Below are positions 1 through 8,455 of a stretch of 64,000 nucleotides of DNA, piece after piece. Each line of letters begins with the position of its first letter. The stretch's first letter is position 1. Under the pieces are notes generated by a model. It saw only the letters and a program-made list of their open reading frames with translations, was not told where the DNA came from and made no database searches. The translations under genes were made by a program, and so were the position numbers. This stretch comes from Streptomyces sp. H27-H1 (lineage in GTDB: Bacteria > Actinomycetota > Actinomycetes > Streptomycetales > Streptomycetaceae): positions 124,001-188,000 of the forward strand of contig NZ_JAPNLJ010000013.1 in assembly GCF_026627445.1 (NCBI RefSeq), in the 5' to 3' direction.

Positions 1-2297
1 AGCAGGTCGAGCTTGCCCTCCACGTCCTCCTCCCGGTACGTCACGTCCTTCGGCGTGCAGCGCGGACCGTCGTCGGGGAGGTTGGAGTGGGTGCCCAGGA
101 GGTGCTTGAGGAAGTACTCGTTGCCCTTGGAGCTGGATCCCAGCAGGTTGGCCCGCCATACGTTGAGCACGCGCGGCCAGTTGTGCGGGGCGTCCGGGTC
201 CTCGCCGGCGAAGCCGAGCTCGCCGCTCCTCAGCTGCCGGACCGTCTCCGCGACCGGGTCCTCGGCCTCCGCCAGCTCCAGCGGGTTGCGGTCGAAAGTC
301 GGGTACGAGGGCATCCAGCCCATCCGGGTGCTCGCTGCCAGGCAGTCCGAGCCCGTCATCCCCTCGAAGGCACCGGTGGCGAGCGGGGAGGCGAGGGCCT
401 CGGCCGGAAGGGTGTCGTAGCGCCACTGGTCGGTGTGCAGGTAGAACCAGGCCGCGCCGATCATCTGGCGCGGCGGGCGCGACCAGTCGGAGGCGGCGGC
501 CAGCGTCGCCCAGCCGGTGACCGGGCGGCACTTCTCCTGGCCGACGTAGTGGCCCCAGCCGCCGCCGTTGTGGCCCTGGCAGCCGGTGAGGGTGAGCAGG
601 GCCAGGAACGAGCGGTAGATGGTCTCCGAGTGGAACCAGTGGTTGGTGCCCGCGCCCATCAGGATCATGCAGCGGCCCCGGGACTGCTCGGCGGTCTGCG
701 CGAACTCCCGTGCCACGCGCGCCGCCTGGGCCGCGGGGACCGAGGTCAGCGACTCCTGCCAGCCGGGGGTGCCCGGGGCGCTCGCGTCCTCGTAGCCGGT
801 GGGCCACACGCCCGGCAGGCCGTCGCGGGCCACACCGTACTGGGCGAGCATCAGGTCGAAGACGGTCGTGACGAGCCGGTCCCCCGAGGCGGTCGCGAGG
901 CGCCGTACGGGCACACCGCGGCGGATCGTGCCGCGCGGCCTCCCGTCCTGGTCCACACCCTGTTCGTCGTCCTCGAAGCGGGGGAGGGTGATCTCCACGC
1001 TCTCGTCGCAGGCGCCGTGGAGGGTCAGCCGCGGGACGGTGTCGCCCAGTTCGAGATTCCACTCGGGCTTCTCGTTCTTGCCCCAGCGGTGGCCGAGGGT
1101 GCCGTTCGGGACGACGGGCTCGCCGGTCGTGTCGTCGATCAGCACCGTCTTCCACTGCGCGTTCCCGGTGTCCTGACCGAGATCCGCGGCGGTGACGAAC
1201 TTGCCCGGAACCAGGCCCTGTTCGGTCTCCTTCAGGGAAACCAGGAAAGGCAGGTCCGTGTACTGGCGGACGTAATCCGTGAAGAACGGCGTCTGCTTGT
1301 CGACGAAGAATTCCTTGAGGATGACATGGCCCATCGCGAGGGCCAGCGCACCGTCCGTACCGGGGTGCGGGTGCATCCATTCGTCGGCGAATTTCGTGTT
1401 GTCCGCGTAATCGGGGGAAACGGTGACGACCTTCTGGCCGCGGTAGCGGGCCTCGGCCATCCAGTGCGCGTCCGGGGTACGGGTGACGGGGACGTTCGAG
1501 CCCCACATCATCAGGTACGCGGCGTCCCACCAGTCGCCCGACTCCGGCACGTCCGTCTGGTCCCCGAAGACCTGCGGAGAGGCGACCGGGAGATCGGCGT
1601 ACCAGTCGTAGAAGGACAGCATCGGCGCGCCGATGAGCGAGTGGAAACGGGCGCCGGCCGCGTGCGAGGCCATCGACATCGCCGGGATCGGCGAGAAGCC
1701 CGCGACCCGGTCGGGGCCGTGCTCCCTGATCGTGTGCACGTGCGCGGCGGCGACGATCTCCGTCGCCTCTTCCCACGTCGCGCGCACCAGCCCGCCCTTG
1801 CCGCGCGCCTGCTGGTAGCCGCGCCGGCGCACCGGGTCGCCCTGGATGTCGGCCCAGGCCTCGACCGGGTCGCCCAGCCGCGCCTTGGCCTCGCGGTACA
1901 TCTCCAGCAGGGCGCCGCGCACGTACGGATAGCGCACCCGGGTGGGGGAGTAGGAGTACCAGGAGAACGAGGCGCCGCGCGGGCAGCCGCGGGGCTCGTA
2001 CTCGGGGCTGTCGGGGCCGACCGAGGGGTAGTCGGTGGACTGGGTCTCCCAGGTGATGATCCCGTCCTTGACGTAGACCTTCCACCGGCAGGAGCCCGTG
2101 CAGTTCACGCCGTGGGTGGAGTACACGACCTTGTCGTGGCTCCACCGGTCCCGGTAGAACGCCTCCGCGGCGCGACCGCCCGTCCTGTGGACGGTCCGCA
2201 GGTCGTCGGAGACCTCGGCCTTCGTGAAGAAGCTGCCCGCCTTGATCAGCGATTCGGCGGCGTCCTGGTGTTCTCGACGTCCGTGACGCTCGTACAA
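1..2297 (-). CDS. narG: respiratory nitrate reductase alpha subunit (NarG), 3' part beyond the left edge
   Basis: This is the molybdenum-containing catalytic subunit of membrane-bound nitrate reductase. It reduces nitrate to nitrite on the cytoplasmic face and partners with NarH/NarI, which should lie left of the window. About 765 N-terminal codons are present; family members are about 1,230-1,250 residues, so roughly the last third is missing. The iron-sulphur FS0 ligands are visible as H62, C66 and C70 in STHGVNCTGSC, with C105 in EPRGCPRG. The block SFYDWYADLP holds the Asp expected to bind Mo, and GSNVPVTRTPDAHW follows. The start is a TTG at 2297-2295 placed 5 nt after GGAGGG; the frame stays open upstream, so the start is inferred. 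No anaerobic regulator site could be recognised upstream. Confidence 0.93.
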   Translation of the reverse strand, partial: MYERHGRREHQDAAESLIKAGSFFTKAEVSDDLRTVHRTGGRAAEAFYRDRWSHDKVVYSTHGVNCTGSCRWKVYVKDGIITWETQSTDYPSVGPDSPEYEPRGCPRGASFSWYSYSPTRVRYPYVRGALLEMYREAKARLGDPVEAWADIQGDPVRRRGYQQARGKGGLVRATWEEATEIVAAAHVHTIREHGPDRVAGFSPIPAMSMASHAAGARFHSLIGAPMLSFYDWYADLPVASPQVFGDQTDVPESGDWWDAAYLMMWGSNVPVTRTPDAHWMAEARYRGQKVVTVSPDYADNTKFADEWMHPHPGTDGALALAMGHVILKEFFVDKQTPFFTDYVRQYTDLPFLVSLKETEQGLVPGKFVTAADLGQDTGNAQWKTVLIDDTTGEPVVPNGTLGHRWGKNEKPEWNLELGDTVPRLTLHGACDESVEITLPRFEDDEQGVDQDGRPRGTIRRGVPVRRLATASGDRLVTTVFDLMLAQYGVARDGLPGVWPTGYEDASAPGTPGWQESLTSVPAAQAARVAREFAQTAEQSRGRCMILMGAGTNHWFHSETIYRSFLALLTLTGCQGHNGGGWGHYVGQEKCRPVTGWATLAAASDWSRPPRQMIGAAWFYLHTDQWRYDTLPAEALASPLATGAFEGMTGSDCLAASTRMGWMPSYPTFDRNPLELAEAEDPVAETVRQLRSGELGFAGEDPDAPHNWPRVLNVWRANLLGSSSKGNEYFLKHLLGTHSNLPDDGPRCTPKDVTYREEDVEGKLDL

Positions 2298-2527
2298 GGC
2301 GACCCTCCAGGCGGGCGGTAAGAGGCGGTGCGTGGGCCCGGGCAAGATGACCCACGAACGACGCTACGCCCGGCGCGGAGGCGAATCCGATGACAAAGGT
2401 CCCGTACGGGCGTGACCTAATTCCGGTCTTTCACGGGTCGAGTGGATGCCACGCTGGACAAGGCCAACTTCGTTGTGCGGCCGGAAATTTACGAGCCCGA
2501 ATACCAATTATCGAAAGGCCGGGGAAC
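2298..2527. other. intergenic region between divergent narG and ywiC-like gene
   Basis: This 230 bp gap separates two divergent genes and must hold both promoters. An AT-richer patch around 2460-2515 is the best promoter area. I could not find a convincing -35/-10 pair or a dyad matching a known oxygen or nitrate regulator. Confidence 0.4.
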
Positions 2528-3268
2528 GTGCCGCCGAAGAAGGCCTCCTGGATCCCGGACCAGCACGGGGCGTGGGCGATGCTCACGGTGCCGTTCCTCG
2601 CGGGCACCTTCCTCTCCCCGCGGCCCGGACGGCAGCACGCCCTGCTCCTGGCGGCCTGGCTGCTCGGCTACGCGACGGTCTTCCACGCCCAGCAGTGGCT
2701 GCGCCTGCGCCGGGTCGCCGCCCGGCGTCCGCAGGCGGCGCGGCGGCACGTCCGCCCTGCACTCGTCCTCGGCGCCGCGACCGCCCTCGCGGGGATCCCG
2801 CTCGCGGCGTCCCACCCCTGGCTGCTGCTCGCGGGCGCGGCGGCGGCGCCCTTCGTGGCCGTGAACGCCTGGTACGCGTGGCGCAACCGCGAACGGGCAC
2901 TGGCCAACGGACTGGCCGCGGTGGTCCCGGCGTGCGGAATGCTGCTGGTCGCCGCGCGGCTGGGCGGGGGAGGACTGCCGTGGGCGCCCACCGCCGCCTG
3001 CCTGCTGTACTTCGCGGGCACGGTCCCGTACGTGAAGACGATGATCAGGGAACGGAACTCCCGTACGTACTACCTCGGTTCAGTGGCCCATCACGCGGCG
3101 GCCGTGGCCCTGGCGTCCTGCCTCTCCCCCGGGCTGGCCCTCCCCTTCGCGGCCTACCTGGCCCGGGCCGCCGCCCTCCCCGGCCGCGGGATCAAGGTCC
3201 CGGTGGTCGGCGCCGTCGAACTCGCCGCCTCGATGGCCCTGCTCACTTCGCTGCTGCTGCTCTTCTAG
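2528..3268 (+). CDS. YwiC-like family multi-pass membrane protein
   Basis: A 246-residue hydrophobic protein begins PPKKASWIPDQHGAWAML. The WIPDQHGAW motif near the N-terminus is the signature of the YwiC-like family, a UbiA-like fold with no assigned reaction. About seven or eight membrane segments can be drawn. The GTG at 2528 was chosen because the conserved motif starts right after it and GGGG lies 4-7 nt upstream; an ATG at 2390 is in frame but would add about 46 non-conserved residues. YwiC-like genes often sit beside nar genes in Bacillus and actinomycetes, and this one is divergent from narG, so a membrane role linked to nitrate respiration is possible but inferred. Confidence 0.75.
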   Translation: MPPKKASWIPDQHGAWAMLTVPFLAGTFLSPRPGRQHALLLAAWLLGYATVFHAQQWLRLRRVAARRPQAARRHVRPALVLGAATALAGIPLAASHPWLLLAGAAAAPFVAVNAWYAWRNRERALANGLAAVVPACGMLLVAARLGGGGLPWAPTAACLLYFAGTVPYVKTMIRERNSRTYYLGSVAHHAAAVALASCLSPGLALPFAAYLARAAALPGRGIKVPVVGAVELAASMALLTSLLLLF

Positions 3269-3297
3269 CGCTCCAGCGGGGGATCCTGCCCTAGCTG

Positions 3298-3801
3298 TCA
3301 GGGCAACGGGCGCGTGAGCCAGGCCACTTCACCGCTGTCCTCCGTGGAGACGCGGTCCCGCTCGAACCCGAGCTTCTCCAGGACCCGGAGCGAGGGGGTG
3401 TTCCATGTCCCGACGGTCGACCAGAGGCGCTTCCGCCCGGTCGCGACAGCGGCATCGAGCACCGCGCCGGCCGCTTCGGTGGCGTAGCCGCGCCCGTGCG
3501 CGTGCTGGAACAACTCGTAGGCGATTTCGGGCTCCTCCAGGGTGGTGCGGCCGATGATCAACCCGCAATAGCCGATGAAGTCGCCTTCGTCGCGGCGCTG
3601 GATGGGCAGCAGGGCGATCCCCGTGTCTTGCGTCGCGGTGAGCAGCTCCGCGATGGCCGTCCGGATGCGCTCGACCGGGGGCGTTCCCTTGCCGCGTTCG
3701 GAGAGGAGGGCGCAGAACTCGGCGGCGTCCGACACGGCCCACGGCCGCAGTACCAGCCGCTCGGTCTCGAGGTGGAACGACATCGTCTCGTACGTGGCCA
3801 T
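3298..3801 (-). CDS. GNAT family N-acetyltransferase, RimJ/RimL-like
   Basis: A 167-residue protein of the ribosomal-protein or small-molecule acetyltransferase type (Acetyltransf_3). The opening LETERLVLRPW is the standard beta-1 signature. The acetyl-CoA loop is GRGYATEAAGAV, and the C-terminal NTPSLRVLEKLGFE is the usual helix 4 and beta-7 block. The ATG at 3801 follows GTGGGGGCC; a GTG 36 nt upstream would also work. It sits tail to tail with the ywiC-like gene and in line with a second acetyltransferase. The acceptor cannot be read from the sequence. Confidence 0.85.
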   Translation of the reverse strand: MATYETMSFHLETERLVLRPWAVSDAAEFCALLSERGKGTPPVERIRTAIAELLTATQDTGIALLPIQRRDEGDFIGYCGLIIGRTTLEEPEIAYELFQHAHGRGYATEAAGAVLDAAVATGRKRLWSTVGTWNTPSLRVLEKLGFERDRVSTEDSGEVAWLTRPLP

Positions 3802-3877
3802 GGCCCCCACTCTTCCCCACGGATCATCACGGACCACAGCTGGAGTACCAGCCCCCCGGCCGGGGGGCGCTCCCGCC

Positions 3878-4783
3878 CTAGAGCTTGAACGAGCGGAACT
3901 CGTCCAGTACGGCGAAGCCCGTGGCCTCGTACAGGCCCATCGCCACCTCGTTGCCGCCGAAGACGTTGAACATCAGCGCCCCGTCACCGCCCTGCCGGGC
4001 GGCCCACTCGCCGACGGCCATCGCGGCCCGGCCGTAGCCCTTGCCGCGGTGCTCCTCGTACACCTCCAGCGAGAAACCGAAGGTCACGCCCGGCAGGAAG
4101 CCGTGGTTCACCCAGCCCGTGCCGATCACCTGCCCCTCGGCCTCCAGCGCGTAGAAGGCGTGCCCGGGGGTCAGATAGCCCTGCGGTAGGTGGCGGGCGA
4201 AGTCCTCGTCCGACTTGGTCCTGGCCTGCTCCGGGGTCAGGGCCCCGGCCCGGACGATGTCCGCGACGTACGCGGCCTCCTCGCCGGCGTACCAGCCCGG
4301 GTACTCCTCCTCGGTCAGCCGGCGGACGGCCAGACCCGGCGGCAGCTCGGGCCGCTCGGCCACGGTGCGCATCCGGTTCTGCCCCCGTACGAGATAGCCG
4401 GCGAACCTCGCCGCCGCCGCGTTGTCCGCGCCGGTCAGCCGGACCTCCACCCGCTGCGCGCCCTGTTCGGCGCACCACCGCTCGGCCCACTCGCGCGCGA
4501 CCGCTCCCGGCGCCGTCAGGTCGTGGATCCTTCCCACGGCCGCCCCGTTGTCCTCGGACACCCCGACCGCGATCCACCCGGCGCCGTCCGTGGCCACCGT
4601 CCAGTCGTCGATCCCCTTCAGCGCCCGCTCCAGCAGGGCCCGGGCCAGCGGCTCCGGGCAGCCCGCGGCCCGGTACCCCGCCAGTACCCGCTCCTCGAAC
4701 CCGGCCCGCCACTCGGCCTGGTCCGGTACGACCCGTATCGCGTTGCCGCTGCCGCTGCCGCTGCCGCTGCCGTTGTCGTTCAT
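3878..4783 (-). CDS. GNAT family N-acetyltransferase, two-domain
   Basis: A 301-residue protein, long for a single GNAT domain. The C-terminal half (about 150-301) carries a clear acetyl-CoA loop, EEHRGKGYGRAAM, followed by FNVFGGNEVAMGLYEATGF. The N-terminal half looks like a degenerate second GNAT fold without that loop. The first dozen residues are a Gly-Ser run encoded by a hexanucleotide repeat, so the N-terminus may vary in length between strains. The ATG is the only start before the repeat. It ends about 75 nt upstream of the 3801 gene on the same strand. Substrate unknown. Confidence 0.82.
   Translation of the reverse strand: MNDNGSGSGSGSGNAIRVVPDQAEWRAGFEERVLAGYRAAGCPEPLARALLERALKGIDDWTVATDGAGWIAVGVSEDNGAAVGRIHDLTAPGAVAREWAERWCAEQGAQRVEVRLTGADNAAAARFAGYLVRGQNRMRTVAERPELPPGLAVRRLTEEEYPGWYAGEEAAYVADIVRAGALTPEQARTKSDEDFARHLPQGYLTPGHAFYALEAEGQVIGTGWVNHGFLPGVTFGFSLEVYEEHRGKGYGRAAMAVGEWAARQGGDGALMFNVFGGNEVAMGLYEATGFAVLDEFRSFKL
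4744..4772. repeat. hexanucleotide tandem repeat inside the GNAT N-terminus
   Basis: Four perfect copies of TGCCGC plus a partial fifth, read on the minus strand as alternating Gly-Ser codons right after the start of the acetyltransferase at 4783. Loss or gain of units keeps the frame. Confidence 0.85.
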
Positions 4784-4824
4784 CCGGTCACCCTAGGCAG
4801 GCGGACCGGCAGGGCTCCAGCGGT

Positions 4825-7671
4825 TTAGATCGCTTCCTTGCGCGTCAGGAAGTTGAAGGAGATCCACCCCGGCAGCACCGGCAGCCAGAACGTCATCACC
4901 CGGAACAGCAGTACCGCCGAGAACGCCACCTGGTTGTCCACCCCGGCCGCGATCAGACCCAGCGTCAGCGTGGTCTCCACCGCGCCGATGCCGCCCGGAG
5001 TCGGCGCCGCCGAGCCGAGGGCGTTGCCGGCCAGGAAGACCACCGCGATGCTCGCGTAGCTGATGGCCTCGCCGCCCCCGAAGGCGCGGATCGAGGCATC
5101 CAGGCACATCACGAAGCAGCCCGTCAGCAGCAGCATCCCGCCGATGCCGGTCAGTAGCTTCTGCGGCCGCTGGAGCACGTCCAGCATGCGCGGGACCACT
5201 CCCGCGAACAGGGCCCGTACCCGGGTCGCCACGAACTTCCGCAGGAAAGGCACGGCCGTGACCACCAACACCAGCACGGCCACCGTCAGCAGACCCGCGA
5301 TGACCGTCCTCGACGGGGTCATCTCCGGGGTCTTCTCGGTGCCCGTCAGATAGCCGAAGGACAGCAGCAGCAGGATGTGGCTGGCCAGGCCGAAGAGCTG
5401 GGAGGCACCCACGCTGGCCACCGCCAGCCCCGGCCGGATGCCGGCCCGCTGGAGGAAGCGGGTGTTCAGGGCCACGCCGCCGACCGCCGCCGGAGCCACC
5501 AGCTTCACGAAGGATCCGGCGACCTGGGCCAGTACGGTCCGCAGGAACGACACCCGCTCGGGCACGAAGCCCAGCAGGCTCATCGCCGCCGCGAAATAGG
5601 TGAGCGCCGAGAAGGCGAGCGCCGCCCCGACCCAGCCCCAGCGGGCTTCGCTGATGGTGGTCCCGAAGTCCACGTGTGCGAGCTGCGTGACCAGGAAGTA
5701 CGCACCGAACGCGCCCGCGATGAACGAGACCAGCGTGCGCGGCCGGATCCGCTCCAGCCGGGCCGGCTCCACCGGCGCCTGCGGGCGGATCAGCAGCACC
5801 TGCTGGCGGATCTGGCTCAGCAGGTCCTCCTCGCGGGCCCCGTCGAGCGCATCGTCCAGGGCCTTCTTCTCGGCCTTGCGCTCCGCGGCGGAACTGGAGC
5901 CGGCCGAAGCGGATCCGGCCCCGCGGGCCGCCTTCGCCGCCCGCGAGGACTCCAGTACCGCTTCCCGTTCCCGGTCCGCCCGCTCCCGCGCGAGCCTGCG
6001 CAGCGTCGCCCGCGTGGAGCGGCTCAGCGCGATCGGCTGGAGCAGGGGCAGACAGTCCGCCACCGCGTCCGGTCCGAGCACCGACACCGCGGAGGCGACC
6101 GACCGCTCGGCGCCGACCCGCAGGCCGAGTGTGGTCAGCAGCTGCGCGATGTCCATGCGCAGTACGAGGTCACCGGCCGCGATCTCGCCGCCGCGCAGGT
6201 CGGTCAGGGTGATGGTGTTCGCCGCGCCGCTGCCGGAACGATCCACCACGAGCGCGTCCCCGGTCAGCCGCCGGTGCGCGATCCGCCGGGACTGCAGGGC
6301 CCGTACCTGCTGCCAGGCGTTGCGGCTCAAAGCGTCGGTGATCTCCTCGTCGGCCAGCGAGTCCAGGCTCCGGCCGCCCAGGTGCTCGTAGACGAGCATC
6401 ACGGCGTCCGGGCCCAGCTCGGAGGTGGCGATGAGTCTGGGCGCGTTGGCTCCGGCGGCGATGGCCGCGTACGCCAGCAGCGCTTCCTGCTCGAGCGCCT
6501 GGCGCAGCGACTGCAGACTGCGCCCGGTGGTGATCCCGCGCAGGGTGAGACGGCGCCAGACCCGGTAGTAGAAGCCGTGGGCCTGCTGCTCCCGGTCCAC
6601 GACGGTGACGTCGAGCGGTGGGCCCTCCTCCAAGGTGACGTGGTAGCGCCGCCCCCGGTCGCTGACCTCGGTGCTGTCGGGACCCTCGGGCGACTCGGCG
6701 CGCATCGCGCTGACCGGCTGGAAGCCGACCCGGCGCAGGCCCGCGAGGAGGTTCTGCCCGGTGGGGCGGACGTTCGGCGAGCCGACCGCGTACAGGGTTC
6801 CGTACGCGACGCTCCAGCCGATCAGCACGGTCAGGATGATCGAGAAGGGGGTGGTGTAACCGCTGACCAGCATCGCGAAGGCGTCCAGCAGCAGGACCAC
6901 CCACAGGGCGACGCGCCAGCGCGGCCGCCGGGTCATCCCGACGGCGGTCATGTACGCGATCACGGGCGCGAGGTAGCCGTGCACCGGGTCGGTGAGGGAG
7001 CCGCCGAGACCGGTGGGGCGGGTGAGGGCGTCCTGGATGGTCTCGGGCGCGGCCTGGGAGACCCACAGGTCGGTGGCGAGGGTGACCCCGTGCGCGAGGA
7101 CGGCGGCGAGAACGCCGTCGGCGATGCGCAGCCCGTCGCGTTTGATCAGCCGCTCGATGGCGAAAGCCACGGGCACGAGGAGCACGGCGATGCTGGACAC
7201 CAGCCCGGCGACCTTGATCAGCACGTCGGGGGCCTGGCCGGTGCCGTTGCTGATGTCGGCCTCCAGCCCCGCGGTGGTGCCGTGGGCGAAGGCGGCGATG
7301 CCGAGGACGACGGCGATGCCGAGGATCCCGACGAGGAGGCGTACGAGGTCGGAGGGGCGGTGCACACGGGCGGCGAGCAGCGGCTCGTCGACCTCGACCT
7401 GGTCGGCGGCCGTCGGGGTGTGGCCGTGCGGGGTCTCGAGGTCCAGCGGCTCGGCGGCCTGGGGGGCGACGGTCTTGGGTTCGACGGTCTTGGGCTCGGC
7501 GGCCTGGGGTTCGATGCTCTTGGGCTCGATGCCCTCGGGCTCGGCTTCCGGGGTCTCGGCGTCCTTGGGCTCGGCGGCCCGGAGACCCGGGGGCATGTCC
7601 TCGTGGCCCTTCGGCGGGCTTTCGTCAGGGCGCGCGCCGTCGTTCGCCGCCGCGCCGTCCGGAGGACTCAC
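4825..7671 (-). CDS. large membrane protein: kinase-like middle plus MprF/LPG-synthase-type flippase domain
   Basis: About 948 residues. Residues 1-110 are acidic and disordered with imperfect EPK/EPQ/AEP repeats. A first membrane bundle occupies about 115-290. A soluble part (about 310-590) resembles an aminoglycoside-phosphotransferase/RIO-like fold, with LVYEHLGGRSLDSL and IAHRRLTGDALVV but no catalytic Asp-Asn pair, so it is probably a pseudokinase. The C-terminus (about 640-948) is a multi-helix lysylphosphatidylglycerol-synthase transmembrane (UPF0104, TIGR00374-type) domain, with APAAVGGVALNTRFLQRAG and GSAAPTPGGIGAVE. No lysyl-transferase domain is present, so lipid flipping or glycolipid handling is more likely than lipid aminoacylation. 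The GTG at 7671 was chosen for AAAGGAG 6 nt upstream; an ATG at 7698 and GTG at 7719 are alternatives. Confidence 0.8.
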   Translation of the reverse strand: MSPPDGAAANDGARPDESPPKGHEDMPPGLRAAEPKDAETPEAEPEGIEPKSIEPQAAEPKTVEPKTVAPQAAEPLDLETPHGHTPTAADQVEVDEPLLAARVHRPSDLVRLLVGILGIAVVLGIAAFAHGTTAGLEADISNGTGQAPDVLIKVAGLVSSIAVLLVPVAFAIERLIKRDGLRIADGVLAAVLAHGVTLATDLWVSQAAPETIQDALTRPTGLGGSLTDPVHGYLAPVIAYMTAVGMTRRPRWRVALWVVLLLDAFAMLVSGYTTPFSIILTVLIGWSVAYGTLYAVGSPNVRPTGQNLLAGLRRVGFQPVSAMRAESPEGPDSTEVSDRGRRYHVTLEEGPPLDVTVVDREQQAHGFYYRVWRRLTLRGITTGRSLQSLRQALEQEALLAYAAIAAGANAPRLIATSELGPDAVMLVYEHLGGRSLDSLADEEITDALSRNAWQQVRALQSRRIAHRRLTGDALVVDRSGSGAANTITLTDLRGGEIAAGDLVLRMDIAQLLTTLGLRVGAERSVASAVSVLGPDAVADCLPLLQPIALSRSTRATLRRLARERADREREAVLESSRAAKAARGAGSASAGSSSAAERKAEKKALDDALDGAREEDLLSQIRQQVLLIRPQAPVEPARLERIRPRTLVSFIAGAFGAYFLVTQLAHVDFGTTISEARWGWVGAALAFSALTYFAAAMSLLGFVPERVSFLRTVLAQVAGSFVKLVAPAAVGGVALNTRFLQRAGIRPGLAVASVGASQLFGLASHILLLLSFGYLTGTEKTPEMTPSRTVIAGLLTVAVLVLVVTAVPFLRKFVATRVRALFAGVVPRMLDVLQRPQKLLTGIGGMLLLTGCFVMCLDASIRAFGGGEAISYASIAVVFLAGNALGSAAPTPGGIGAVETTLTLGLIAAGVDNQVAFSAVLLFRVMTFWLPVLPGWISFNFLTRKEAI

Positions 7672-7849
7672 ACCCTGCTCCTTTCCCGTCACTTCCATCT
7701 CTTCTTGATCACGTATCACGCGTCACCGCCCGGAAGATGGTGGCACGGACCGAAGACCGCGGGGGGCAGCAGGGTGCGAGCCGGTCCGGAACACGCGCTT
7801 CCGCAGGCTTGTCGCTCGCCTGCCGGTCCGGTGCCGCACCATGGGCCGA

Positions 7850-8197
7850 ATGAGCGAAGAGCTGCCGGCGTACGCCGAGCGGGTACTGGAGGCGGCCGAG
7901 CGGATTCCGCCCGGCCGGGTGATGACGTACGGCGACGTCGCGGAGTGGCTCGGCGAGGGCGGGCCCCGTCAGGTGGGCCGTGTCATGGCGCTGTACGGGG
8001 GAGCGGTGCCCTGGTGGCGCGTGGTACGGGCGGACGGCCGCCCGCTGCCCGGCAGCGAGCGGCGGGCGCTGGAGAACTACCGGACCGAGGCCACCCCGCT
8101 GCGGCTGACCGGCGACGGCGAACCGCGGCTCGACATGCGTCGGGCGCGCTGGGACGGGTACGACGGGGACGCGGCGCGGGACGAAGGTCACATCTGA
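7850..8197 (+). CDS. alkyltransferase-like (ATL) DNA-binding protein, MGMT family
   Basis: A 115-residue protein with only the DNA-binding half of O6-alkylguanine-DNA alkyltransferase. IPPGRVMTYGDVAEWLG and GGPRQVGRVMAL match the helix-turn-helix and arginine-finger region. The active-site motif PCHRV is replaced by PWWRVV: the acceptor Cys is Trp, the hallmark of ATL proteins. ATLs bind alkylated guanine and hand the lesion to nucleotide excision repair rather than repairing it directly. The ATG at 7850 was preferred; one at 7841 adds three residues. It precedes adnA in the same direction with a 258 bp gap. Confidence 0.85.
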   Translation: MSEELPAYAERVLEAAERIPPGRVMTYGDVAEWLGEGGPRQVGRVMALYGGAVPWWRVVRADGRPLPGSERRALENYRTEATPLRLTGDGEPRLDMRRARWDGYDGDAARDEGHI

Positions 8198-8340
8198 CAG
8201 CTTCGGCCATGTGCGGCCCGGAGGGGCGGTCGAAGGGACGTGCGAAGCCCCGTACGGGGGACGCGTGGGACCGGATGGCAGTGAGGACGGGAGCCCCGGG
8301 GAAACTGCGCGCGTCGCGCGGCTTGCCGTAGCGTTGCCCC

Positions 8341-8370
8341 TTCGGCTTCGGCTTCGGCTTCGGCTTCGGC
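8341..8370. repeat. hexanucleotide tandem repeat (TTCGGC)5 upstream of adnA
   Basis: Five perfect tandem copies of TTCGGC in the 258 bp leader between the ATL gene and adnA. The rest of that gap shows no gene and no clear promoter. Confidence 0.88.
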
Positions 8371-8455
8371 CATCACCCGGGCCGTCACCACAGCAGCAGC
8401 AACCGCTGCGGCAGCGACCGCCGCAACGGCAGACCCACCAGGACCGGCACCCCAC

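Noticed and set aside
87..2321. Long plus-strand open frame of 744 codons
   Set aside because: It is the antisense shadow of narG; composition is Arg/Gly/Val-rich and no domain is visible, while the minus strand encodes a clear NarG.
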